This document shows, one piece after another, positions 7,299-14,961 of a stretch of DNA of 30,401 nt. Each line of letters opens with the position of its first letter. Position 1 is the stretch's first letter. Source of the stretch: an uncultured Collinsella sp. Its GTDB lineage: Bacteria > Actinomycetota > Coriobacteriia > Coriobacteriales > Coriobacteriaceae. Made by a program: the position numbers and the translations under genes. The notes below the pieces were generated by a model. It was not told the DNA's origin. It searched no databases and worked only from the letters and a program-made list of their open reading frames with translations. The stretch is taken from positions 1-30,401 of the forward strand of contig CABUCQ010000007.1 of NCBI GenBank assembly GCA_902490095.1, given 5' to 3'.

Positions 7299-9302
7299 AT
7301 GTCGAAGCAAGCGGTCGTTGGAATCTTGGCGCATGTCGATGCCGGCAAGACCACGTTGGCCGAGGCCATGCTATTCAACGCGGGCCGCATTCGCAAGCGC
7401 GGCCGCGTGGACAATGGCGATTCGCATCTGGATACGAACGAGATTGAGCGAGAGCGCGGTATTACGATCTTCTCGTCGCAGGCTGTGCTCGACCATGGCG
7501 ATACTCACGTCATGCTCGTGGATGCGCCGGGACATGTCGATTTTTCTGCCGAGGCGGAGCGCACGCTGCGCGCACTCGACTACGCGATTTTGGTTGTGGG
7601 CGCCAACGACGGCGTGCAGGGGCATACCGAAACCCTGTGGCGCCTGCTTGCGCGCTATGACATCCCGACATTCATCTTTATCAATAAGATCGATCTTGAG
7701 AACCCTGGTCGCGATGCGCTGCTGACGCAGCTCGGCCAGCGTCTTTCCGAGGGCTGTCTGGATGCCGAAGATTTGCTGGCGGGCGGCGCTGTGCAAGAGG
7801 ATGCTGCGGCGTTGGACGAGGTGGCGCTCGATGAGTTTCTTGAAGTAGGCGAGTTGTCTGCCGAAACGTTGTCGCGGCTCGTCGCGGAGCGCAAGCTGTT
7901 CCCCTGCTTTGCCGGCTCGGCGCTCAAAGACCAAGGCGTGGCGGAGTTACTCGACGGTATGTGTGCTTTGATGCGCGAGCGGGTATGGTCCCAGGAGTTC
8001 GCCGCGCGCGTCTATCGCGTGAGTCGTGGAGACCGTGGTGAGCGCCTTGCCTGGGTTAAGGTGACGGGCGGTGTGCTGCGTGCAAAACAGGTGATTGAGG
8101 GGCGCTCCGGTGTCGAGGCATGGGAGCAAAAGATCGATCAGGTCCGTATCTATAACGGCGAGAAGTACGAGCTTGTCCAAGAAGTTGCTGCTGGCGGCAT
8201 CTGCGCTGTGACGGGCCTTGCGCACGTTCACCCGGGTGATGCCTTGGGCGCGGAGCCCGCGGGCGATGCGCCTGTCATAGCGCCGGTTCTCACCTATACG
8301 GTGCTGCCGGGCGAGCACGATGTCCATACGGTGTTCCAAGCGCTGACCGAGCTTGCCGATGAGGACCCCATGCTCGGCGTAAGCTGGAACACGCATCTTG
8401 AGCAGATTCATCTGCAGTTGATGGGTGCGGTGCAGCTCGAGGTCGTGCAGCGCGTGCTAGCCGATCGCTTTGGCCTCGTGGTTGCGTTTGAGCCCGGCGG
8501 CATTCTCTATAAGGAGACTATTTCGCAGCCGGTCGAGGGCGTGGGCCACTTTGAACCACTGCGCCACTATGCCGAGGTGCATCTGCGTCTGGAGCCGTTG
8601 CCGGCGGGCTCGGGCGTGCAATTTGGCACTGTGACCTCGACCGACGAGCTCGACTTGAACTGGCAGCGTCTGGCGCTCACCAACGCTATGGAGCGCGACC
8701 ACCTGGGCGTGCTGACCGGCTCGCCCATCACCGATGTACGCATTACGCTCACGGGCGGCCGCGCGCATGCCAAACACACCGAGGGCGGCGACTTTCGCCA
8801 GGCCACGTACCGCGCGATTCGCCAGGGGCTCATGCAGGCACGTGAGGCCGGCGCGGCGGTGCTGTTGGAGCCGTGGTACCACTTTGAGCTCGAGGTGCCG
8901 GGGGAGTGCGTGGGTCGTTCGTTGTCGGATGCCACGCGTATGGGTGCCGAGTACGAGCCGCCGACGATGGCGGGCGACCGGGCGAAGCTTGGGGGCCGCG
9001 TGCCGGCATCCGAAGTGCAGGATTACGCGCTGGAGGTGGCTGCCTACACGAGCGGTCGCGGACATCTGTACCTAGAGTTTGCCGGCTATTCGGCTTGCCA
9101 TGATGCCGAGCGCGTAATCGAGACGGCCGCCTATGAGCCCGAGGCCGATCTGCCCAACACGCCCGACTCGGTCTTTTGCTCTCACGGCGCTGGCTACACC
9201 GTTAAGTGGTATGACGTCCCCGAGGCAGCCCACGTAAAGGTCGATCCCGCCACCTTCCGCCCCTGGCGAGCAGCAGACGCCGAGTTTTTCGGCCACATGT
9301 GA
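7299..9302 (+). CDS. TetM/EF-G-like translational GTPase
   Basis: A 667-residue translation factor GTPase with all G motifs: AHVDAGKTT (about residues 11-19), RERGITI (G2), DAPGHVDF (G3), NKID (G4) and GSAL (G5), followed by EF-G-like domains II-V. Overall it most resembles ribosomal protection proteins (TetM/TetO). The domain IV loop where tetracycline-protection proteins carry YSPVST reads KHTEGGDF instead (about residues 490-497), so drug protection is not supported. It more likely acts on ribosomes in an unknown housekeeping or stress role. The ATG at 7299 has GGAGAG upstream. The last codons and stop lie within a palindromic repeat (9296-9328). Confidence 0.85.
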   Translation: MSKQAVVGILAHVDAGKTTLAEAMLFNAGRIRKRGRVDNGDSHLDTNEIERERGITIFSSQAVLDHGDTHVMLVDAPGHVDFSAEAERTLRALDYAILVVGANDGVQGHTETLWRLLARYDIPTFIFINKIDLENPGRDALLTQLGQRLSEGCLDAEDLLAGGAVQEDAAALDEVALDEFLEVGELSAETLSRLVAERKLFPCFAGSALKDQGVAELLDGMCALMRERVWSQEFAARVYRVSRGDRGERLAWVKVTGGVLRAKQVIEGRSGVEAWEQKIDQVRIYNGEKYELVQEVAAGGICAVTGLAHVHPGDALGAEPAGDAPVIAPVLTYTVLPGEHDVHTVFQALTELADEDPMLGVSWNTHLEQIHLQLMGAVQLEVVQRVLADRFGLVVAFEPGGILYKETISQPVEGVGHFEPLRHYAEVHLRLEPLPAGSGVQFGTVTSTDELDLNWQRLALTNAMERDHLGVLTGSPITDVRITLTGGRAHAKHTEGGDFRQATYRAIRQGLMQAREAGAAVLLEPWYHFELEVPGECVGRSLSDATRMGAEYEPPTMAGDRAKLGGRVPASEVQDYALEVAAYTSGRGHLYLEFAGYSACHDAERVIETAAYEPEADLPNTPDSVFCSHGAGYTVKWYDVPEAAHVKVDPATFRPWRAADAEFFGHM

Positions 9303-9328
9303 CAAAGGGACAGTTCCTTTGTCACATG
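9296..9328. repeat. Palindromic GGGACAG repeat overlapping a stop codon
   Basis: CATGTGACAAAGG (9296-9308) pairs perfectly with CCTTTGTCACATG (9316-9328), and the stem continues by a G-T and an A-T pair around a CAG loop. The element includes the TetM-like gene's last codon and TGA stop (9300-9302). It is closely similar to the palindrome at 13024-13056. It may also act as a terminator, although no T run follows. Confidence 0.75.
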
Positions 9329-9332
9329 CTAT

Positions 9333-9362
9333 TGGTATAACTCGGTACAAGTTGGTATAACT
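9333..9362. promoter_or_regulatory. Three tandem 10-bp direct repeats upstream of the AAA ATPase
   Basis: TGGTATAACT, CGGTACAAGT and TGGTATAACT follow each other without gaps (9333-9342, 9343-9352, 9353-9362), with consensus nGGTAyAAsT. The exact 10-bp period places the same face of DNA outward each time. They end 33 bases before the ATPase start codon and include TATAAC-type -10-like hexamers. A promoter/operator or cooperative binding site is the likely role. Confidence 0.5.
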
Positions 9363-9395
9363 ATTGCCAAGGTTTGCCAATCCGAGGAGGCCGAC

Positions 9396-10514
9396 ATGAA
9401 TCCAAATCCCTTTAAGCCCACGGCTGGCAAGCGGCCTCCGATACTCATCGGTCGCGAGTCGGTCATCGAAGATTTCGAGGAAGGGCTCGATAACGGCGCC
9501 GGAGCGCCGGGCAGGCTCATGCTCATTACGGGAAACCGCGGTTGCGGCAAGACGGTTCTCCTGCGGGAGCTGCAACGTCTAGCCAATGAGCGCGGATGGG
9601 CGGTTGTCTCCGATTCCGCTTCGCTTGGCTTATGCGACCGCTTAGCCGATGCGCTTCGCTCGAATAAACCCGTTGTGACGTCAATGGAACTCGGTCCATC
9701 ATTCGGGCGCATGTCGGTCGAGGCGGCGCGTGCAAAGGGTGAAACGCTGCGCGGGCTGGTCAACGAGCGCCTTAAGAAGCTCGATCCAGGCAAAGGCATG
9801 CTGTTTGCGATTGACGAGGCGCAATCGGCGTCTATCGAGGAGCTGGCGGCCCTTGCCGTTCTCTATCAGCAGGTGCTCGGAGACCAGGATGCTACGGGCT
9901 TGCCCGATAGCGACCAGCGCGGTCTTGCGCTGGTGTTCGCCGGCTTACCCAGTATGGTTGACGATCTGCTCGAAGAGCCGAGCGTGACGTTTTTGCGCCG
10001 CGCCCAGCAGCGTACGCTGGGGGCGATATCTTTGCCCAAGGTGCGCGATTCGTATATCCAAACGGTCAAGGACGCTGGTCTTTACGTTGACGCGGAGGCA
10101 GCGGACCTTGCGGCGCGCAAGAGCATGGGGCATCCCTATATGGTTCAGCTGGTGGGATATTACATGTGGCGCTCTGCTGTCCGACGCAACTCGCAGGTCA
10201 TCGAAAGGCGCGATGTCGAGAATGGCCATGCGGATGCCGTCTCCGAGTTCTACGAAGCGGTTGACGCGCCCCTGTATTACGGGCTGCGCAGTCCACAGCG
10301 CCTCTTTATCGAGGCCATGGCGGTTGACGAGGACAAACCGACGCGCATGGCGGATATCATTGAGCGCTGTGATCGTACCCAGAGCTGGGCGAGTAAATAT
10401 CGCGCAAGCCTGATTCGCGAGCGCGTCATCGAGGCTGCCGGATACGGTCTCGTCCGGTTTACTGTGCCCATGCTGGGCGAGTACATCCGCGACCGCGTTT
10501 TATGGCATAAGTAG
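9396..10514 (+). CDS. AAA+ ATPase with C-terminal winged-helix-like region
   Basis: A 372-residue soluble ATPase. The Walker A motif GNRGCGKT is at residues 46-53 and Walker B with the catalytic acid (GMLFAIDEAQ) at about 134-143. An LALVFAGLPS stretch fits the sensor-1 region. The C-terminal 100 residues (from about LRSPQRLFIEAMA) look like a winged helix, giving an ORC/Cdc6- or STAND-like layout. Such proteins are widespread in Actinomycetota, mostly without an assigned role. The ATG is preceded by GAGGAGG at a suitable distance. The next gene starts within about ten bases, so the two are probably co-transcribed. Function is unknown; DNA binding is an inference. Confidence 0.8.
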   Translation: MNPNPFKPTAGKRPPILIGRESVIEDFEEGLDNGAGAPGRLMLITGNRGCGKTVLLRELQRLANERGWAVVSDSASLGLCDRLADALRSNKPVVTSMELGPSFGRMSVEAARAKGETLRGLVNERLKKLDPGKGMLFAIDEAQSASIEELAALAVLYQQVLGDQDATGLPDSDQRGLALVFAGLPSMVDDLLEEPSVTFLRRAQQRTLGAISLPKVRDSYIQTVKDAGLYVDAEAADLAARKSMGHPYMVQLVGYYMWRSAVRRNSQVIERRDVENGHADAVSEFYEAVDAPLYYGLRSPQRLFIEAMAVDEDKPTRMADIIERCDRTQSWASKYRASLIRERVIEAAGYGLVRFTVPMLGEYIRDRVLWHK

Positions 10515-10524
10515 GGTGATAAAG

Positions 10525-13020
10525 GTGACAGAACAGAAGATGAGCCCGCAGGCTATCGGGGTGCGTGGCGCACGTGTACACAACCTCAAGGACATCGATA
10601 TCGATATTCCACTGGGAAAGCTCGTGGGTATTGCCGGCGTGTCGGGTTCGGGCAAGAGTTCGCTGGCGCTGGGAGTTCTTTATGCCGAGGGCTCGCGCCG
10701 CTATCTGGAGGCGCTCAGCACCTATACCCGCCGTCGTCTGACGCAGGCCGAGCACGCCCAGGTGGACGAGGTGCTGCATGTGCCGGCGGCACTCGCATTG
10801 CACCAGCGCCCCAGCGTACCGGGCGTGCGCTCGACCTTTGGCACCATGACCGAGCTCAACAATAGTCTGCGTCTGCTCTTTAGCCGTTGCGCCCATCACG
10901 TGTGCCCGCACTGCGGGGCGCGTGTGGAGCCGAGCCTTAACGTGGCTGCGGGCCTGTCGCTCACGTGTCCGACATGCGGCCGCGAGTTCTACGCGCCGAG
11001 TGCCGAGGATTTGGCTTTCAATAGCGGTGGTGCATGTCCCACCTGCGGCGGCACTGGCGTTATGCATGAGGTGGACGAGGCGAGCTTGGTGCCCGACGAG
11101 TCAAAGACTATCAACGAGGGCGCGGTGCTTCCTTGGGGCACGCTCATGTGGGATCTGATGAAGCAGGTGGCCGGCGAGATGGGCGTGCGCACCGACGTGC
11201 CGTTTAACCAGCTCACGCCTCAAGAGCGCGACATCGTGTTTCATGGTCCGGCGGTTAAGAAGCACATCCTCTACGTGCCCAAAAACGGCGAGGGCGCTAC
11301 GCCACTCGACTTTACCTATTACAACGCCATCTATACCGTCGAGAATGCGCTCGCCAAGGTCAAGGACGATAAGGGCTTAAAACGCGTTGCGCGCTTTTTG
11401 CGCGAGGGCCCATGCCGCGATTGCGGCGGCACGCGTCTCTCCGAGGCTGCGCGCCAGCCCCAGGTGCGCGGTATCAATCTGGCGCAGGCGGCGGCTATGA
11501 CGCTGGGCGAGGCGATTGAGTGGGTGCGCGGGGTGCCCGCATTCTTGCCGCCCGAGATGCGGCCCATGGCGACGGATATCTGCGATTCGTTTTTGAGCGC
11601 GGCCCGTCGTCTGGTCGACTTGGGTCTCGATTACCTTTCACTCGACCGCGCCGGCGCCACGCTTTCCACGGGTGAGCGCCAACGCGTGCAGCTTGCTCGC
11701 GTGGTGCGTAACCGATCGACAGGCGTGCTTTATGTGCTGGACGAGCCTTCGATCGGCTTGCATCCTGCCAATGTCGACGGCCTGGTAGGCGTGATGCGAG
11801 ATCTGGTGGATGACGGTAACACCGTGGTTGTTGTCGACCACGATACGCGCGTACTGGCGGATGCCGACTATCTGGTCGAGATGGGTCCCGTTGCCGGAGC
11901 AGGCGGCGGCAATGTGATCGCCGCTGGTACGGTAGACGAGGTCGAGCAATCGCAGGGCAGTCGCATCGCGCCGTTTTTGCGCTCAGAGTCCAAGCGCTTG
12001 CGTCCGCAGGTGACTGATGAGGAAATGTTCGACCAGGGCCATATCCGCATGGCAACCGAGGCCATCCATACCGTCAAACCGCTCGAAGTCGATATCCCGC
12101 GCGGCCGCCTTGTCGCGGTGACGGGCGTTTCGGGTTCGGGCAAGACGACGTTGGTGCTCGAGACGCTCATCCCGGCGCTCAAGGCGCAGGCAGCCGGCGA
12201 ACGCTTGCCGGGGCACGTGCGTTGGGTCGATGCCGAGGGCATTGCCCGTGCCAACCTGATTGACGCCACGCCCATCGGTGCCAACGTGCGCTCGACGGTA
12301 GCGACCTATGCCGACATCCATGATGAGTTGCGCCGTGCCTTCGCCCGTACGTCCGAGGCCAAGGCAGCCGGCTACAAGGCAGGTGCCTTTAGCTACAACA
12401 CCGGTGCCTTGCGCTGCCCCACGTGCGATGGCACGGGCTCGATATCGCTCGACGTGCAGTTTTTGCCCGATGTCGAAATCGTCTGCCCGGCATGTCGCGG
12501 CTCACGTTATGCAGACGCGGCTTCGCATGTCCATCGCGAGGGCAAGGACGGGAGCCTGCTTACGTTGCCGCAGCTCATGGACATGAGTGTGGATGAGGCG
12601 CTCGACGCCACGGTGGGACTCAAGAAGGTTCAGGCGCGCTTGCAGACCTTACACGACCTGGGCTTGGGCTATCTCACCTTGGGTGAGCCCACACCGGCGC
12701 TTTCGGGCGGTGAGGCACAGCGCCTTAAGCTCGCGAGCGAGATGGGCCGCGTGCAGGACGACGCCGTATTCGTATTCGACGAGCCTACGATCGGCCTACA
12801 TCCGCTCGATGTTCAGGTGCTGCTGAGTGTGTTCGACGGCCTTGTTGCCAAGGGCGCCACGGTTATCGTGATCGAACACGATCTCGACCTTATCCGTAAC
12901 GCCGATTATGTGATCGACATGGGCCCGGGCGGTGGCGACGCCGGCGGGCAAATCGTCTGCGCCGGCACGCCGGCGGATATCGTCGCTTGCTCCAAGAGCA
13001 TTACCGGTCGCTACCTATAA
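10525..13020 (+). CDS. UvrA-like ABC ATPase (UvrA2/DrrC-type)
   Basis: An 831-residue protein with two UvrA-type ABC ATPase modules: Walker A GVSGSGKSS at about residues 38-46 and GVSGSGKTT at about 533-541. The signature motifs are LSTGE (about 380) and LSGGE. Zinc-finger cysteine pairs occur at about C127/C130 and again at 631/634 and 654/657. Housekeeping UvrA is roughly 940-960 residues; this protein is shorter and lacks the UvrB-binding domain that normally follows the TEIYDYLRLL-like segment (here TELNNSLRLLF). That makes it a UvrA2-class protein, proposed elsewhere to act in DNA-drug tolerance. The GTG at 10525 was chosen because AGGG lies at a suitable distance; GTG 10516 and ATG 10540 are alternatives. 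Confidence 0.82.
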   Translation: MTEQKMSPQAIGVRGARVHNLKDIDIDIPLGKLVGIAGVSGSGKSSLALGVLYAEGSRRYLEALSTYTRRRLTQAEHAQVDEVLHVPAALALHQRPSVPGVRSTFGTMTELNNSLRLLFSRCAHHVCPHCGARVEPSLNVAAGLSLTCPTCGREFYAPSAEDLAFNSGGACPTCGGTGVMHEVDEASLVPDESKTINEGAVLPWGTLMWDLMKQVAGEMGVRTDVPFNQLTPQERDIVFHGPAVKKHILYVPKNGEGATPLDFTYYNAIYTVENALAKVKDDKGLKRVARFLREGPCRDCGGTRLSEAARQPQVRGINLAQAAAMTLGEAIEWVRGVPAFLPPEMRPMATDICDSFLSAARRLVDLGLDYLSLDRAGATLSTGERQRVQLARVVRNRSTGVLYVLDEPSIGLHPANVDGLVGVMRDLVDDGNTVVVVDHDTRVLADADYLVEMGPVAGAGGGNVIAAGTVDEVEQSQGSRIAPFLRSESKRLRPQVTDEEMFDQGHIRMATEAIHTVKPLEVDIPRGRLVAVTGVSGSGKTTLVLETLIPALKAQAAGERLPGHVRWVDAEGIARANLIDATPIGANVRSTVATYADIHDELRRAFARTSEAKAAGYKAGAFSYNTGALRCPTCDGTGSISLDVQFLPDVEIVCPACRGSRYADAASHVHREGKDGSLLTLPQLMDMSVDEALDATVGLKKVQARLQTLHDLGLGYLTLGEPTPALSGGEAQRLKLASEMGRVQDDAVFVFDEPTIGLHPLDVQVLLSVFDGLVAKGATVIVIEHDLDLIRNADYVIDMGPGGGDAGGQIVCAGTPADIVACSKSITGRYL

Positions 13021-13023
13021 CCG

Positions 13024-13056
13024 AATGTGATAAAGGGACTGTCCCTTTGTTACATT
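13024..13056. repeat. Palindromic GGGACAG repeat between convergent genes
   Basis: AATGTGATAAAGGGAC (13024-13039) pairs with GTCCCTTTGTTACATT (13041-13056) through 14 Watson-Crick pairs and two G-T wobbles. It begins four bases after the UvrA-like stop and contains the last codon and stop (13050-13052) of the convergent trmL. It is the same repeat type as 9296-9328 and may double as a bidirectional terminator. Confidence 0.75.
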
Positions 13057-13649
13057 CCCGGAAAGCCTGTTTGGCGCAGGGCCTCGTAGAGGACGATGGC
13101 GGCGCTGTTGGAGAGGTTGAGTGCACTGATGCGGTAGTCGTCCGGGTTGACGAAGTTGCCGCAGATGTCCTGTTGAAGGATGGCCTCGTGGCTGTCCTCG
13201 GTATGCCCGAGTGATTCCTCGTGGGCTTCCCATGCCTCGGCGTTATCGAGTGAGTCACAATCGCGCAGCATCGGGATGCGCTCGCAGCGCTCGGGCGCCG
13301 CGGCAAGCAGTGGCTCGGGAATGCCCGAGCTCTCGCTGCCAAAGACCAGGTAGTCGCCATCGCGGTAGGTACTCTGCGCATAGGTTCGGCGCGCCTTTTT
13401 GGTCAGCAGATGCAGGCGCTCGTCGGCGGGGGAGAGGCCGTTGCGCGCAAGGAAATCCTCCCAGCCGGCATAGGTCGTCACGTCCAAGTTTTGCCAGTAG
13501 CCCAGACCGGCGCGACGTACCGTCTTGTCATCGAGCGAAAAGCCCAGTGGCTCCACCAGATGCAGATGGGCGCCGGTGACCACGCAGGTACGGCCGATAT
13601 TGCCCGTATTGGCCGGAATCTCGGGTGCATACAGCACGATATTGAACAT
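13050..13649 (-). CDS. trmL: tRNA (cytidine(34)-2'-O)-methyltransferase TrmL
   Basis: A 199-residue SPOUT-class methyltransferase with the family motifs: NTGNIGRTC (residues 14-22), LVFGSESSGIP (101-111) and a C-terminal ALNLSNSAAIVLYEALRQ (176-193) that forms the knotted SAM site. TrmL 2'-O-methylates the wobble nucleotide of certain leucine tRNAs. Between IPM (125-127) and ALNLSNS there is an acidic insertion of about 45 residues, so it is longer than the usual 150-160. The ATG at 13649 has AAGGAG upstream; an upstream extension to 13862 would run through a terminator and is rejected. The stop codon is supplied by a repeat element. Confidence 0.88.
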   Translation of the reverse strand: MFNIVLYAPEIPANTGNIGRTCVVTGAHLHLVEPLGFSLDDKTVRRAGLGYWQNLDVTTYAGWEDFLARNGLSPADERLHLLTKKARRTYAQSTYRDGDYLVFGSESSGIPEPLLAAAPERCERIPMLRDCDSLDNAEAWEAHEESLGHTEDSHEAILQQDICGNFVNPDDYRISALNLSNSAAIVLYEALRQTGFPGM

Positions 13650-13673
13650 GAATCTCCTTGGCTCAGAACGAAA

Positions 13674-13704
13674 AACCACCACGAAGGGTACCTTCGTGGT
13701 GGTT
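13674..13704 (-). terminator. Terminator downstream of the CobW-type GTPase gene
   Basis: AACCACCACGAAGG (13674-13687) and CCTTCGTGGTGGTT (13691-13704) form a perfect 14-bp stem with a three-base loop. Read on the minus strand, the hairpin is followed by TTTTTCG, a proper T run. It closes the gene ending at 13745 and separates it from trmL. Confidence 0.9.
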
Positions 13705-13744
13705 AGGCGGTTACGTGGGCGGAAAAATGCCCGCTTGGATAAAC

Positions 13745-14875
13745 CTAGGCGCGGTGCCAGTCGGTCAGGCAGGCATCGAGGGAGGCGATGAGCGCATCCT
13801 TGTCCATGTGACGGCCAATGATGCACAGGCTCGTCATGCGGTCGCCCGTCTCGTCGTCCCAAATCTGCATGATCTCGGGGTTCTCGTCGATGATCTTCTG
13901 CTTCTCGCCCTCGGGCGCCGAATCGACAAACAGGCCGTTCTCCATCAGGCGCATCTGGTGGCCGGCCTGCTCAAACATGTAGCACATGTCCGGATCGCCG
14001 GTCTGCCACAGCGGACCCTTGACGCGGATGACCTCGTCGGGCCACTCCTGCTCAACAAAATCGGTGAACTTCTGCAGGTCAAACGGCTTGCGGCGCGAGT
14101 ACACAAAGGTCTCGATGTCGTACTCGAGCACCTCGGGGTCGTCGTGCTCCTCGGGATGCTCCATGGCCTCGATCCAGGCGGCGGAGTTGTAGGCGCGCAT
14201 AAAGTCGAAGCGGTCGGTATCGAGCAGCTCCTCCATGGGGACCTCGCCGTTTTGGGCCTCGACAATTACGGCGTCTTTCTGCAGGCTGCGCACGATGGCC
14301 TTGAGCTCGGCAATCTGCTCAGGCGTCACGGTGTCGGTCTTGTTGAGGATCAGCGTGGAGCAGAACTCGATCTGCTGGATGAGCAGGCTCTCGATGTCGT
14401 CCTCGTCGATATCCTCGGCCAGCAGGTCGCGACCGCCGTTGAACTCGTCGTACATGCGGGCGCAGTCGACCACAGCCACGATGTTGTCGAGCGCGAGCTT
14501 GGGCTCGCCGCCCACCTTAGCCTCATCGCAGAAGCTCGAGATGGTGTAGGCGATGGGGATGGGCTCGCAAATGCCCGATGCCTCGATGATGATGTAGTCG
14601 AAGTTGCCCGAATCGGCGATGCCCTGCAGCTGGTTGGCCAGGTCATCCGAAAGCGTGCAGCAGATGCAGCCGTTGGTGAGCGGGATGAGGTCGTCGGTCT
14701 CGGAAAGGCCGCCGTCGGCGATGAGGCTGGCATCGACGTTGATCTCGCCGATATCGTTGACGATCACGGCGGCGCGGATGCCGCCGTCGTTAGCGAGGAT
14801 GTGGTTGAGCAGCGTGGTCTTGCCGGCACCGAGGTATCCGGTAAGCATGATGATCTTCACGGGTTTGTTGGGCAT
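13745..14875 (-). CDS. CobW/COG0523-family GTPase, putative metallochaperone
   Basis: A 376-residue G3E-family GTPase. It has Walker A GYLGAGKTT (residues 13-21), the metal-binding GCICC motif (about 69-73) and NKTD for guanine recognition. The C-terminal CobW_C domain covers about the last 130 residues. These proteins deliver zinc, cobalt or another metal to client proteins at the cost of GTP; the metal cannot be told from sequence, and no zinc-responsive site is evident upstream. The ATG at 14875 has AAAGGAGG four bases upstream; an alternative ATG seven codons earlier lacks one. It is a single-gene unit closed by a strong terminator. Confidence 0.88.
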   Translation of the reverse strand: MPNKPVKIIMLTGYLGAGKTTLLNHILANDGGIRAAVIVNDIGEINVDASLIADGGLSETDDLIPLTNGCICCTLSDDLANQLQGIADSGNFDYIIIEASGICEPIPIAYTISSFCDEAKVGGEPKLALDNIVAVVDCARMYDEFNGGRDLLAEDIDEDDIESLLIQQIEFCSTLILNKTDTVTPEQIAELKAIVRSLQKDAVIVEAQNGEVPMEELLDTDRFDFMRAYNSAAWIEAMEHPEEHDDPEVLEYDIETFVYSRRKPFDLQKFTDFVEQEWPDEVIRVKGPLWQTGDPDMCYMFEQAGHQMRLMENGLFVDSAPEGEKQKIIDENPEIMQIWDDETGDRMTSLCIIGRHMDKDALIASLDACLTDWHRA

Positions 14876-14961
14876 GTGCCCTCCTTTGTTAGACATGGCT
14901 TACAGTTGAATCATATGCCAAACGCCTGCTCTTATACCCACGCGCTGGCAAATAACACAGG

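Noticed and set aside
7299..9302. Calling this gene a tetracycline resistance determinant
   Set aside because: GTPase motifs match TetM-type proteins but the YSPVST protection loop is replaced. Resemblance alone does not support resistance.
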